Under the pieces are notes generated by a model that had not been told where the DNA came from, ran no database searches, and worked only from the letters and a program-made list of their open reading frames with translations. A DNA stretch of 64,000 nt from Allantophomopsis cytisporea (Eukaryota > Ascomycota > Leotiomycetes > Phacidiales > Phacidiaceae): the NCBI GenBank assembly GCA_024752435.1, contig CP103031.1, positions 802,001 to 866,000 on the forward strand, given 5' to 3'. The position numbers were made by a program, and so were the translations under genes. Within the stretch, counting starts at the first letter, position 1. Every line of letters begins with the position of its first letter. Below are positions 1 through 11,564 of the stretch, in pieces.

Positions 1-1109
1 AGCAATGGACTGTCGCAGGTACCACCGGCTTCGATGACCTGAAATTCGACACCTCTGCGCCCGTTCCCTCTGTCGGGGAGCAGGAAGTCCTCGTCAAGTT
101 CCACGCCGCATCCCTCAACTACCGCGACCTGATCATCCCACAGGGCCAATACCCATTTGCGCAGCGTGAGGGCGTAGTGCCAGCCTCGGATGGTGCTGGA
201 GAGGTCGTAGCTGTCGGCTCGAAGGTCTCCCGCTTCCAGAAGGGCGACCGCGTAGCAACCCTCTTCAACCAGGGCCACATCGCAGGTTCTTTGGACCTCA
301 AGTCCGTGACCACCGGTGTCGGTGGCACGGTTGACGGTGCCCTCCGACAATATGGTGTTTACAGTGAGCAAGGCCTCGTGGAGATCCCAAAGAGCTTGAA
401 CTGGCAGGAGGCCTCGACCCTCTCCTGTGCCGCCTTGACCGCTTGGAACGCCCTCTACGGCCTCAAGCAGGTCGTGCCTGGCGACTATGTCCTTACACAG
501 GGAACCGGTGGTGTCAGTATCTTTGCGCTGCAGTTCGCTAAGGCCGCTGGTGCCAAGGTCATCTCGACAACCTCATCCGCAGCGAAGGCGGAGACCCTTA
601 AGAAGCTTGGTGCCGACCACGTTATCAACTACAAGGAGAATGCGAACTGGGGTGAGGAGGCCAAGAAGTTGACTCCAGGCGGTGAGGGTGTTACGCATAT
701 TCTTGAGGTCGGTGGTCCAGCTACCTTGGCACAGTCGCTCAAGGCGATTAAGATTGACGGTCTTATTTCTATCATTGGGTATGTTCTATTTCCCATTTCC
801 TTCCAATCCGCTCAGATGACATCTTGAGTTGGAGAGTACTAGAAGGATCATACTGACTCTCACAGATTCCTCGGAGGTAACGCAAAGGAGCAGCCATCTT
901 TCCTTGACGCTCTCGTCAACATCTGCACTGTACGCGGTGTGCTTGTCGGAAGCCGCCAACAGTTCGAGGCCATGAACCGCGCCATCGAGGCCAACGGCAT
1001 CAAGCCTGTCGTTGATGAGAAGGTTTTCACTCTCGAAACCGCTCGCGATGCCTATCAGTACATGTGGGACCAGAAGCACTTTGGAAAGTTGACCATCAAG
1101 ATCGACTAA
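1..1109 (+). CDS. Zinc-type alcohol dehydrogenase / quinone oxidoreductase (MDR family), 5' partial
   Basis: The gene enters the window already open (first full codon at 3) and is read in two exons, <1-778 and 866-1109, with a gtatgt donor and a cacag acceptor; the split glycine codon joins in frame. Both MDR parts are visible: the N-terminal GroES-like part (SLNYRDL, then DGAGEVVAVG) and a Rossmann NAD(P)-binding part (TQGTGGVSIFALQFAKAAGA, then GADHVINY). The C-terminus ends LTIKID. Such enzymes reduce or oxidise small alcohols, aldehydes or quinones with NAD(P)H in the cytosol; the substrate cannot be read from the sequence. The catalytic zinc ligands of classical alcohol dehydrogenases are not obvious, so a quinone-oxidoreductase-like, zinc-independent role is quite possible. 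Only a few N-terminal residues are missing. Confidence 0.9.
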
Positions 1110-1861
1110 ATGCCATGACTATGCGAGAACGAACAAACATATACCCGTTATATCTAAATAATAACTTTGTTAAATGATGAACTATTCACAAATTCTCGAG
1201 GATTATGAAGTAGCGACGAGTATTGCTCATACTTCGTCAAACCAGTGATTCATAACAAAGAAATTGCTTAGGCCAGTCAACTTGTGCAACGCTTTCGATC
1301 GAATCAGCCGCAATATTTGAGACTGCCTAATTTACCCAGCCGGATTTCGAGCTTCACCCAAATACTCCGTCTAAACGACAGTTTTCTCCACCCAGAACAT
1401 AATGTCACAGCGAATCCAACAAATGATTATGCTCATCTACAGCCGGAGCTATCTCCCCTCCTCGTACACAAACATACTACACACCACCTTGCTCGTTTAC
1501 AATCGCCGTCTTACTCCCGACTGACCATTAATAGAACCCTTCACGGATAGCATACATCATAGCAACGTGTGATTATGGAGCTAGTCACGCCCTATCAAAA
1601 TCCAGGAACCTTTCAGCCATTAGAAAAAGAATTGCATATTCGCACCTAATGCGGAGATCCCAACCCGTGACAGTCATTCACGGTAATGCAAAGGCGAGGT
1701 AAGACTTTAGTTTGGTCCTGAGCTGCGCAGGTAAGGTACACATACCCGTCCAATTATTGATCATGTGACCCCCGAACAGATGCCCTACATAACAAAGGCA
1801 CTTGCGCCGCATCCTGGGTGGGACAAAAAAGTTCGATGTGCGGGGTGACCGCTTGCATATC
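1110..1861. other. Intergenic region
   Basis: Short frames only, without recognisable domains or splice-linked continuation. It holds the 3' flank of the oxidoreductase and the upstream region of the small secreted protein at 1862. Confidence 0.6.
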
Positions 1862-2420
1862 ATGCAGCTCCTGCTTCTTGTCTTTGTTTTCACCGCGTCG
1901 CTCGTTTATGCTGACGTCGTGGCTGAGAGCGTGAATCTTTTCCACTGCGAGAAGCCGTTCCGAGGCAATTTCCGGTACGGCGGTTGCTGTGTTCGGTTTT
2001 CTGAGAGGAAGGAGAATTATGGTATTGCAGGTTGGTCATGGTGTGGATTCCCTTGTTTTGTGTTTGGGGAAATATAGGGTGGAGGCTGATTGTTTAGGGG
2101 TACCGGCGAAGGGGTATGCGATAGGTACACAGGATCCTGCGTATGTTTGCAATGATTACAAGAACCCAACTTGTTGTAAGAACGAGGTGAGTTTGTTTGA
2201 TGCTCTCTGCTTTTTGTATAGGAGAGCTTACGAGGATTTGATATAGATGACGGAGGGTGGGAATTCGGATTGCATCCCTTCCGATGATATCAATGATAAG
2301 GAGCGTTGGTGGAGGGAAAGTGGTGAATGTGAAGACATAAATCGGGTGACCTTCAATAATCCTACCCCATATGATCTTCCCCGTCGTCAAACGCAGCGTT
2401 TAAGGAGACTTACGGCCTGA
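1862..2420 (+). CDS. Small secreted cysteine-rich protein, diverged hydrophobin-like
   Basis: Best model: exon 1 from 1862 to 2021 or 2030, exon 2 2098-2186, exon 3 2247-2420, giving 140 or 143 aa. Intron 1 has a CTGAT branch site just before its ttag acceptor; intron 2 starts gtgagt and ends atatag. The N-terminus is a good signal peptide (MQLLLLVFVFTASLVYA). Cysteines run C-CC then C-CC-C, and the last of these sits in CIPSDD, the same motif as CLPSDD in the neighbouring gene at 2973, so the two look like diverged paralogues. In this model the fourth cysteine of the neighbour's C-CC-C-C-CC-C order is lost, because the in-frame cysteine just upstream lies in the intron. A C-terminal extension of about 45 residues adds one cysteine. 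The first donor site is uncertain. Confidence 0.6.
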
Positions 2421-2972
2421 AGGGGCTTATGTTCTAGGGCAAGTCGTAGATTATCTGGTTGTCTTGTTGGTTGTAGCGACGAGGTCGACTTTCTGCTATG
2501 CAAAGATCTGCCTTGAGACTTGCAACTCGGCTTTCTCAATAGCCTCATTCCTACCCCTCAAAAGAAGCGTTATTCTAGTGGCACAAGAGCAGACTCGGAA
2601 CGGTCTTTCCGAGGTCAGAGGTCGCCGAAATCCAGTCTAAACTTGGTTTTCCAAGAACATGCATGAGCTGTTGAACCTCAATGAGTGACACCCTTTGATA
2701 TTCTGACAAACATATTCTCTCATTGCACTTTGATTTGCACGTAGATAGTTCGTAATTTCCCCGCTCTCCTGGAGGATCAAAGCCACCTGATGAAAAAGCG
2801 ACCTTCAGCTCCAAATCTCATGTAAGTCTTACAGGGCGAAGGTAGCAATTCATCCGCCAAGCAAAGTATATAACCCCCCTTTACCAGCCAAGCCTGTCTC
2901 CAAACTCACTTCCCAACTAAATCTCAACATCACCACACCTTTCAACTAGCCAGTCCAACGGACACTGCGACA
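2421..2972. other. Intergenic region
   Basis: No gene seen. A tataac-type sequence around 2868 and a C/A-rich leader precede the start codon at 2973 and probably form that gene's promoter and 5' UTR. Confidence 0.55.
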
Positions 2973-3364
2973 ATGAAGTCTCTTGCTCCCCTCCTCCTTG
3001 CCTTCGCCGCAGTCGCTGTCCGCGGAGAAGAGGTCGTCTTCGCGTGCCCAGACGACACATCAAGCTATTACTACGGCGCCTGCTGCGACAGCTTCTCGAC
3101 CGTTCTCCCAAACCTCTGCGTGGGCGGTGCGTTACCGACATGACTACCGATATATGTGGCCGTGACTGACAGAACCAGGCTCTCCTGCTGGAGTTATCCT
3201 AGGCCACGGGCCGAACGAATATGCTTGTGACAGCTCCGAGATCAATGCTTGCTGTCGCTTCCCTGTGAGTTGAAATGCAGAGATGCACTGCGGGATGGGG
3301 CTGATGTTGTGTTTAGGTCGTCGATGGCACTAACTCGAACTGTCTTCCTTCTGATGATGTTTAG
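2973..3364 (+). CDS. Small secreted protein with hydrophobin cysteine order
   Basis: Three exons, 2973-3126, 3179-3264 and 3317-3364, encode 95 aa; every exon is too short to stand out on its own. The signal peptide is MKSLAPLLLAFAAVAVRG. The eight cysteines (25, 37, 38, 49, 68, 76, 77, 89) follow C-CC-C-C-CC-C with gaps of 11, 10, 18, 7 and 11. Class II hydrophobins have the same order and roughly 9-10, 11, 16, 8-9 and 10, so this is close but not canonical. Hydrophobins are secreted amphipathic proteins that coat hyphae and spores. The mature part is rather polar (for example DDTSS and DSSE), so a small cysteine-rich secreted protein with another job is the alternative. It lies beside a diverged paralogue at 1862. 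Confidence 0.72.
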
Positions 3365-4167
3365 GGGTTTCTCTATGCTGATTTCGAGACTGGAACTCTT
3401 GAGATGATCTTGCTGGAGACTCGGACTCGCAACATACATATTTCTTGACAGCTGGAAAATCGTTCTATATTGAATTTCTACATATCAGATTGACGGGTTT
3501 ATTTTTATTTTAGGTTACTTTAGGATACACTCTTTTTACATATTGGTTAGCACCGTCTTTGAGTAGACAAACAAAGATCAGTCCTGTTATTTTTCCTGGA
3601 CTGCAATTTAAACATCTGTCTTATATGAGAAATGCTGCTTATGATGACCTTACAATCACTTCCTGTCCTTCGCAATGTGTGTCTAAAAAGTTTACTTTGA
3701 TCTTCCAACAAGGGAGTTCTATCTTAAACTCAATATTCTCTTCACACTGAGGATATCAACATCTTTCTCCCTCATCGTCAATCCCTCCATGGGGAAGACC
3801 TTACAAAACACCAATATCGGCGGAATTTTTCTCGGCTTGTCTATGCATCTCCTCGACAAGACTAGAGCCTGGTATTATCGACTCATGAAGCTCCTGCAAA
3901 TGCAATATCAACATAGTTGATGTGACAACATTGCTTGGAAGTCCCAATTTCCGAGTGAATGCGAGTTCCATGTAGTATAGATCGTTTATAGCTACATCGA
4001 AGTCCTACATGATTTGGGTAATCAGACGCTGCATGGGGTAAGTCTCTTCGATGGTGTGATGGTAGCCTTGTCCATAGATGATACCAAGGCAACCATGGTT
4101 GAATGGCCTGCTGTCTCGTTCAATCTTGGATGGCTGGCTACAACAGTCGATTGGCCATATAGTTGTC
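3365..4167. other. Intergenic region downstream of truncated ATP25
   Basis: Contains only short unrelated frames on both strands. It is where the C-terminal half of ATP25 would be expected on the minus strand, but no frame long enough for that half is present. Confidence 0.6.
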
Positions 4168-5109
4168 CTATGTTGATGGTTCTCCACCAAATTGCGGCTC
4201 GTTTCTTCTCACAATCCCGCCCCATAAACGCTCCAAATCCAGTTCATTACGCTTCTCCTCAGTAAGCAATTGTACGACAATTTTGGTGCCCTCAGTACGT
4301 CTCCCAAAGCCAACAAAATCTGTGTCCGCTGGCAGGTTTTCAGCAGACGCAGCACTCTCAACGGTACCAACATTTACACAGACCCAACCAGTCCTGATTC
4401 CATCATCGGCATTCTCATCGATAGTGCCTTCACCAGTTAACTTCTGGCGACGAGCCTTGCGCTTCAATTTAAGCTTCAGCTCTGCCCGACCCAGGAGGCC
4501 ATCAGCGTCTGGTCGCAAGTGGTATGTGGTCCGAAGCCATCGGCACAGTCTATCTGCCGAGACATGTAGATGCCGTTCACTTCGAGCAGTGCCAATGAGC
4601 ATAATGAGGTTGGCTCCTAGAGCTGGGGGGGGATCGAGTTTTCGTAGATCCAGAAGACTGAGCTCGTCTAAACCTAAATCTATGGAGATCTTGGATACCA
4701 TAGGTTCCAATATCGGCGGTGCATCATCAGGGATCTCGGGCAATTGCTGCCGCTCCGAGAGAGGTCGTATTGGTGGTGTCGGCGCTTGGTCTTGAAGGTA
4801 CCATGGTAGGGACTCATCAACGGCTTCATCGAGTGCAATTGCTTCGGCTTCAATATCCTCATCGTTGACCTCGCTCGCTAGCTCATCCGCAATTCTTTGC
4901 TGGGCTTCCGATAATTTGAACTCTCCAGGCTCTTGGAATTGGGAGGAGAATTGAAGATGTTGAAGTCTTGGGCTTGTACTGATCCGAAAAAATTTCGTAG
5001 CACCATAGACTGATTGATTTTCAAAAGCTAGATGGGCATTGGAAAGAGAAAGATGAAATTTTGAGCGGCTGCTCGCTCTGAGGAGCCGACTGGAAAACAT
5101 TGTCCTCAA
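4168..5109 (-). CDS. ATP25: ATP25-like mitochondrial protein, N-terminal (RsfS-like) half only
   Basis: A single 313-aa frame. The N-terminus is basic and hydroxyl-rich (MRTMFSSRLLRASSRSK), as expected for a mitochondrial presequence. The middle has an acidic stretch and the sequence PWYLQDQ. The region around LIMLIGTARSERHLHVSA resembles the RsfS/DUF143 ribosome-silencing domain found in the first half of Atp25, and VVQLLTEEKRNELDLERLWGG matches the end of that half. In yeast, Atp25 is about 612 aa and is cleaved into an RsfS-like part and a part that stabilises ATP9 mRNA. Here the frame stops shortly after the RsfS-like part, and no second half is visible downstream. It is divergent from RPO41, another mitochondrial gene-expression factor. 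The identification rests on remembered family features. Confidence 0.75.
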   Translation of the reverse strand: MRTMFSSRLLRASSRSKFHLSLSNAHLAFENQSVYGATKFFRISTSPRLQHLQFSSQFQEPGEFKLSEAQQRIADELASEVNDEDIEAEAIALDEAVDESLPWYLQDQAPTPPIRPLSERQQLPEIPDDAPPILEPMVSKISIDLGLDELSLLDLRKLDPPPALGANLIMLIGTARSERHLHVSADRLCRWLRTTYHLRPDADGLLGRAELKLKLKRKARRQKLTGEGTIDENADDGIRTGWVCVNVGTVESAASAENLPADTDFVGFGRRTEGTKIVVQLLTEEKRNELDLERLWGGIVRRNEPQFGGEPST

Positions 5110-5477
5110 AAATAATGTAGATATGGTGGCAAGTGAAGGTCGAAATTATTATCATAGCTTTCTCAAACCCTCGGAACATGCCCGGTACGGGAATATAGTC
5201 GATTATGTAACCAGGCAGAAAAAACCCACTATTCGTCCATCAGGCCAAAGCTTCTCGGAACGAAAAGAAAATCACTTTGCCTCTCTACCAGATTGATGAT
5301 AAACTTTGAGCACGCGACAAGCTTCATCATTCTTCTCGAATTTTTCCTTTTTAGACTCAACAAAGGGCGGGTTGTGTAGAGCTGTTACTTGTTTATGTTT
5401 TCTTGTTTTTAGTCCTCCTCCTTTAGGCGGAAAATACCTCCTGCAGGTCTTTGCATTCTAGATAATCTACCAAAATC
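5110..5477. promoter_or_regulatory. Shared divergent promoter of ATP25 and RPO41
   Basis: 368 bp separate the start codons of two genes with mitochondrial roles transcribed away from each other. The side nearest RPO41 is pyrimidine/T-rich (ttttcttgtttttag around 5399). No specific operator could be named. Confidence 0.5.
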
Positions 5478-8400
5478 ATGTTGTTACGGGCTGCTCGACG
5501 AAAAGCACAATGCGAAACCATACAAACAACGAAGCTCTCAGCCCATTTACGTCCATCGTGGCTTTGCCCTACACAACTTCGATTTCAGACTGAACAGCGA
5601 AGACTGAATGCATCCGATGCGAGACCTCGACTTACTGGTCTTCACCAGAAGAAAGATGGCCAAGATACCACAACCACAACTCTGCGAAGGTCGATGGCGA
5701 CGGCGGTGGAAAACTACGGATTGGCAGACGATATACCTTTCGAAGGCCTACACGGTGATGTCTACGGGCAATCAACACCGACAACTTTACGACCATTCAA
5801 TCCGAGTATGACGCTCTTGCTCAACGATTCCCTTGCAACGCCGCCCCAAAAACACCGCATGGCTAGGGGAATTGGTGGCGAGAAGCGCGATATGGTTGCT
5901 CTCATGCGAGCATGTCTGCAAATTGGACGACTACAAAGAGCCGGTGCCATCCTGCGTCGACTTGCAGCATTGAAAATCGATAAGGATGATCTGCTCGATT
6001 ACCACAATGACTATCTAGAAGCCGCAGTCAACAGTTTGATCATCAACCCGAGCGAGACGGCTTCTCTGGCTCTGCACAAATGGTTCGAAATGGAGCTCAC
6101 CAAACAGGTGGAGCCAAATGCAGAGACTGTGGCGTTGATGTTGAAAGCTTCTATGCAGTCTCCGCCCGGAAATAGAAGGGACAGACTTGTTCGCCGCTAT
6201 ATGGGGATTGTGTCTGAAAGTACTGGACTGGAAGCTCTCCAAATTGGAGGTATCCTCTCAGATGATGAATTGGCACATATCACACAAATTGCACCGGACT
6301 TCAATTTTCAACAAGACGACGCCGCAGCTGAGGAGAATGATAAGGTTCTGATGGAGGATATTGGCCACGCCGCACCGATTGCTGATGTGGAGCCAGATTA
6401 TGACATACCTGAAGTCATGCCAGCTGAACAGAAGGGATATGGATTGAAGACCTTGAAAAAAGCTCTCTCGCTTTTCGCCACAGACAAGGACCTACCTTCT
6501 AATAACGAGGCACGGCTTGAACGACAATACCAATTGGAAGAGGACTCTATAAGCTCGGCAATGGATCGCTGGCGCTTGGAAAGCGCCAGCTTGACGAAGT
6601 TGGGTATGAATGGTGCGCTGCAAACCAAAAATATTGGAGCCCGCATGTGGGCTTGGCAAGTCGCTTTGGCAGAGCGTTTGCGCGAGGAATTGCGCAAGGT
6701 GGAAAAATCTGAGCAAAAGGAAAAGATGACTTCAAGGGATTCAGATCGATGTTTTTGCGGCCCATTCCTGAAGTCTCTACCATTGGATAAGGTTGCTGCA
6801 GTCACAATTTTATCTATGATGAGTGGAATGACTGCTCGGGGAATTGAGAAAGGCATTACCCTATCATCTGCGATTATGACCATTGGTCACAGCATTGAAG
6901 ACGAGAGCGTTGCCGATACATTGCGCAGAGCCAACAAGAATATTACAAATGGTACTCTCGGTCACAAGAACAGGAAGAAGCGTCTTGATGATATGCTGAA
7001 AAGGATTCGACGGGAGAAATCACGGCCTTCTAGCTATATGCTTTCAAACCTCGGAGACAGCCAGGATCCTTGGGAACCTCAATGGACATCTACGGTAAGA
7101 GCCAAGGTTGGTGCCATTCTGCTCGAGTGTTTGATCGATGTGGCTACTGTTCCAGCAACTCGCCAAATTCCCGGCACGAAGGAAGTCATCTCTCAAATGC
7201 AACCTGCACTGTCACATTCTCACCAATACAAGTTGGGCAAGAAGGTCGGCGTCGTAATGGCAAATCCTGTACTTGTTCAGCAGCTTCTCCAGGAACCAGT
7301 CCATTCTCTACTTGTCAAGCATTTACCAATGATCGTCAAACCTGCTCCATGGAGCCAATTCAACAAAGGCGGCTTTCTTACTACCCCTGCAAAAGTGATG
7401 CGAATTAAGCTTGGAGACTCGGATCAGCGTAACTACGCTGAAGCGGCACTTGCTAGGGGAGACCTTGACCAGCTTCTCAAGGGTTTGGATATCCTTGGGA
7501 AGACACCTTGGAAAATCAATCAGCCCGTGTTTGATACGATGCTGAAGGCATGGAACTCAGGTGCTGCCGTTGGGAATCTTGCGCCAAATGATCCAAAATT
7601 CGACTACCCACCAGAGCCCTCAAAATCCGAGAATCCTGATGCGCATCGCGAATGGGTGACCACTATAAAAGCGATAGAGAACACGAAAAGCGGTTTACAT
7701 TCACAGCGGTGCTTCCAAAATTTTCAGATGGAAATCGCACGTGCGCTCAGAAATGAGATCTTCTACTTTCCTCATAATGTCGACTTCAGAGGCCGAGCTT
7801 ACCCGATACCTCCTTACCTCAACCATATGGGCGCTGACAATTGTCGTGGACTCTTGCTGTTTGGCGAAGGGAAACCTTTAGGGGAGCAAGGTCTGAGGTG
7901 GCTCAAAATTCATCTCTCGAACGTCTTTGGCTATGATAAGGCTAGCTTGAAAGAGCGCGAGGAATTTTCTATGCAGCATCTGCCTGAAATATACGACTCG
8001 GTAGAAGATCCTTTGGGGGGCCAACGTTGGTGGCTCAAGGCTGAAGATGCATGGCAAACTTTAGCAGCTTGTTTTGAACTCAAGGCTGCCTTGGATTCCC
8101 CAGATCCCACAGCATTTGTTTCTTACCTACCCGTACACCAGGATGGAACTTGCAACGGCTTGCAACATTATGCCGCTCTTGGTGGAGATGAGTGGGGTGC
8201 GAAGCAAGTCAATCTTGTTCCGGGAGATCGACCAGCAGACGTCTACACCGCTGTAGCCGATATGGTCAAAGCTAGTGTGGCAGAAGATCTAGCAAGAGGC
8301 AATCTGCATGCACAGGTAATAGATGGAAAAATCACCAGAAAGGTAGTGAAACAGACTGTCATGACCAATGTTTATGGTGTTACATACGTGGGCGCCAAGG

Positions 8401-9777
8401 CACAAGTTCTCAAGCAACTGAACTCTCTATATCCGGATCTTCCAAGAAACAACGACATCACCCCCCAAACTTTATCTGCGTATATAGTGACGAAAATCTT
8501 TCAATCTCTCTCAACCATGTTTCGTGGAGCTCACGATATTCAGTACTGGTTGGGTGAATGTGCTGGTCGCATATCGGTCTGTCTCACACCTGAACAGATA
8601 ATTCGATTTGAGACCGACCTCAAAACGGCGAAAGAAGAGAATAACATCAAGATGACGAAGAATGATCTTTTCAAGACCATTGAACAAAACTTGCAACACA
8701 GATCGAGCGTGATCTGGACGACACCTCTACATATGCCTGTGGTACAGCCCTACAGGATTTCTCAATCAAAGATCATCGAGACCAACATGCAGCATATCAG
8801 TTTGTCTGAGCCGCATAGTTCCGACCCAGTCAATAAGAGAAAGCAGCTTCAGGCGTTTCCCCCAAATTTCGTTCATTCACTGGATGCGACACATATGTTG
8901 CTGTCAGCGCTCAAGTCTGATGAGATTGGCCTCTGTTTCGCCGCAGTTCATGATTCTTTTTGGACTCATGCAGGTGATATTGACCAGTTGAATGAGGTTC
9001 TTCGTGCTGCCTTTATCCGAATTCATTCTGAAGATGTAATCGGTCGACTAGCTGCAGAGTTTGAGGTTCGTTACAAGGGCTGTTACTACAAGAAGGAATT
9101 CAACGCTGGAAGCGAGATGGCTTTGAGAATCACAGAACTTCGCAGGTCCGCAGAGTTCCGCAAGCTTTTGGCCAAACACGTCCCCTATACTTGGACAGAG
9201 AAGAAAAATTACACTCATCATATGCTTGAATTGCTTTTGGAACGTAAAAGGCACCAACTACTTAAATCTTCGGATCCAAATGAGGTTGAGGAAGGCCGAA
9301 GTATGGTTACACCTGGCAGTCTTTGTGAAATGTTTGACGAGGTAGATACTTCTTCGGAAGAAGTTGCTGGCATTGCACTTGGTGTTATGACCGACAAAGA
9401 GGCTAGCGATGATGGATCTCTTGGTGTGGAGATTTCAAAGACGGATTCTGAGGACATGGAAGATGTAGAGAACGCAAGTGACGCTGGCCGGGTCCTTACA
9501 GACGCGGAGAAGGAAGCTCAATATGAAGAGGTTCAACGTCGGGTGAATTCAGCAGCTACACCCGGTAGCACCCGATTTGCAAATCATCTGAATAGGTCCA
9601 ACGTGAAATCGTCAGGGTCTCGGCAACATGCCTGGGTTCCTCTGGTATTCCCGTCGGTCCCAAAGAAGGTAAGATTTTGCGATACCAGATACCAACATCA
9701 TGACAGAAAACAGCTGACGCTCCCAGGGTACATTCAACGTAGAGAGTCTCAAAGACAGTTCTTACTTCTTCTCCTGA
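5478..9777 (+). CDS. RPO41: Mitochondrial DNA-directed RNA polymerase
   Basis: Exon 1 5478-9668 and a terminal exon 9727-9777 (intron 9669-9726, gtaaga...CTGAC...cccag) give 1413 aa. Reading through the intron instead yields a nonsense tail; splicing restores the typical ending GTFNVESLKDSSYFFS. This is the single-subunit T7-like polymerase that transcribes mitochondrial DNA. Motif A is HQDGTCNGLQHYAALGG (catalytic D889). Motif B runs RKVVKQTVMTNVYG (R954, K958, Y966, equivalent to T7 R627, K631 and Y639). Motif C is AVHDSFWTH (catalytic D1159). DFRGRAYPIPPYLNH is also typical of the family. A basic N-terminus serves as a presequence. An acidic insertion (roughly residues 1270-1360) lies just before the C-terminus. 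It is divergent from ATP25. Confidence 0.97.
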
Positions 9778-10452
9778 TTGAACGGATTGTGTCATAAAAA
9801 CTGGGCTTCTATTTGAGGCTTGCATTTGGGGCTTGCACTTGGTAATTGTACCTGGTAATTGCATATATAAAGGATTTGAATTTTGAGCACAGCGATAGGA
9901 GTTGCACAGATGGATTTCATTTAGATGGCGTGAAAAGGTGTAAAGTTTATTGGAGGCACGGGACACGGAAGGAAATGGTAAGACAGAAACTGTTTATTCG
10001 AATTGTACTACTACTACCCCGCAGGCTCAACTACTCTGCGGCTGTTAAATTCTACAAAATAAGATACTTTTTACGAGCTTTGTATCACCTGCTTGCGGAC
10101 ATCTGAGCCAATTACTTAGTATTTGATTGCTATTCGCTTATTCTGTCAGCTGAAATTTAGTCCGTCTTTCTCTCGGTGCTTACTGTATTAACTCGGCTCC
10201 CTCTTTGAAAAGTGCTCGGCATCATCATGAGAGACACCTTGGCAGAATTTGGTTGCAGGTCGGCCTTGCAGATCAGTATAGTGTGATGGGCGGATCGTAC
10301 GAAGGATTGACGAAGGATCCTGTGCACCGCACCGGCCATGTTTCCAGAAAATGGTATAAAGGCAGCATCTTGCGCCGCCTTGATGTTATGGTACCGCTGC
10401 ATCTTGAGCTGTGCATGAATCCAATTCCAGATATCGAACAAAGTCTAACACT
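9778..10452. other. Intergenic region
   Basis: No gene seen; only short overlapping frames. Contains the RPO41 3' end and the upstream region of the small secreted protein at 10453. Confidence 0.55.
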
Positions 10453-11009
10453 ATGCTTAAATTCTTCCTTTTTGCGTTGGCAAGGTGAGCCCTACTTGCC
10501 GTGAGCTATTTGGGTTACCAATATTGATTACGATATCCAGCAACATTGCTTTTGCCATACCAAATGCTGTTCCCAATGTTCTCCAGAGAGATATTCCAGC
10601 AACCTGCACAGCTACAGCTGTGACTTCTGTCTATGTGACAACTATCACCACTGCCGATGTTTCGACAGTCACTACTGTTTCTACGAAGCCTCACTCTTGC
10701 TATACCTTCACAGTTCCTACTACGAGTAAGCTACCATTCAAGCAAGCTACCAAAACATGAACTAATTGCTGTGCAGCTCTCTGTTCGGATTTCGACTCAA
10801 AGACATGTGGACCTGTCCCTCAATGCATTATTGCAGGAACTACCACCATTGATGTCCCTTGTCCAGATGCATGCTGTCCAATTACAACCACGACTACTTC
10901 TCCGGTCTGTTCCAGCTGTCAGACAGGCTGCAGAACCGATGATGTGACGGTATTTGTGACCTACGGCTGCCCTTTGATTCTTGCGAGCAGTACTCCTACG
11001 GCATATTAA
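10453..11009 (+). CDS. Small secreted Thr/Val-rich, cysteine-containing protein
   Basis: Three exons, 10453-10484, 10541-10725 and 10777-11009, give 149 aa; donors are gtgagc and gtaagc, and the second intron has a CTAAT branch site. The signal peptide MLKFFLFALASNIAFA is itself split by intron 1, with probable cleavage before IPNAV. The mature protein has a Thr/Val-rich segment (VYVTTITTADVSTVTTVST), likely O-glycosylated, followed by a cysteine-rich segment with CPDACCP and CSSCQTGC. No GPI signal or catalytic motif is evident. I do not recognise the family; a cell-wall or extracellular role is an inference from composition only. Confidence 0.75.
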
Positions 11010-11564
11010 AGGTTCAGTACATTAAACCTCGTTAGATGTGTTCTTGAATCATTGTAGTCCCATGTTGCTTGAAAGCAAGTGCTTGTGGTACTATCTCGAG
11101 TTTCTTGGAGAATCGATTGCAACTTTGTTTCAAACTTCGGTAGTTAGGACATCTTATTAAATACGAAGTATTTCATATTCGCTCTGAAACAATGTCGGAA
11201 TCCGCAAGTGAACCGAACGATATCTAGGGATGATTCACTCAGTGAGATGATGAGTCTGATAAACATGACAGAGATAGAGTGTGTGATACTTACCCTTGCA
11301 TTATTCATTAAGGAACTATGATCCAATGCAAATAAATCAGACACAGTACATATGCTACGTAGTAAAAGTAAAAGAGGTTAGGTAGGCACCTGCCTAGCTC
11401 GTAGAGAGGTAGTGTCGACGGATTTAATCACGTGAGCTGATTTAATCATTTCTGCCTGAGGATATAGATGCGTAATTGGTTCGCGACTTTGAATCTTGAG
11501 ATTCGATAAGTTTTGAGAGTCGCGACCTCACTCACTTGTAACACATTACACCCAAGTCGCCACA
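11010..11564. other. Intergenic region
   Basis: No gene seen. The last 200 bases before 11565 contain short inverted stretches (tgctacgtagt, cacgtgag) typical of fungal promoters and presumably serve CEF1. Confidence 0.55.

Noticed and set aside
3365..4167. Search for the second half of ATP25 on the minus strand
   Set aside because: All frames are short and unrelated; the space is also too small for about 300 residues plus flanks.
4163..4795. 210-codon plus-strand frame opposite ATP25
   Set aside because: Ser/Arg-rich shadow of the ATP25 codons with no domain; the minus-strand protein is recognisable.
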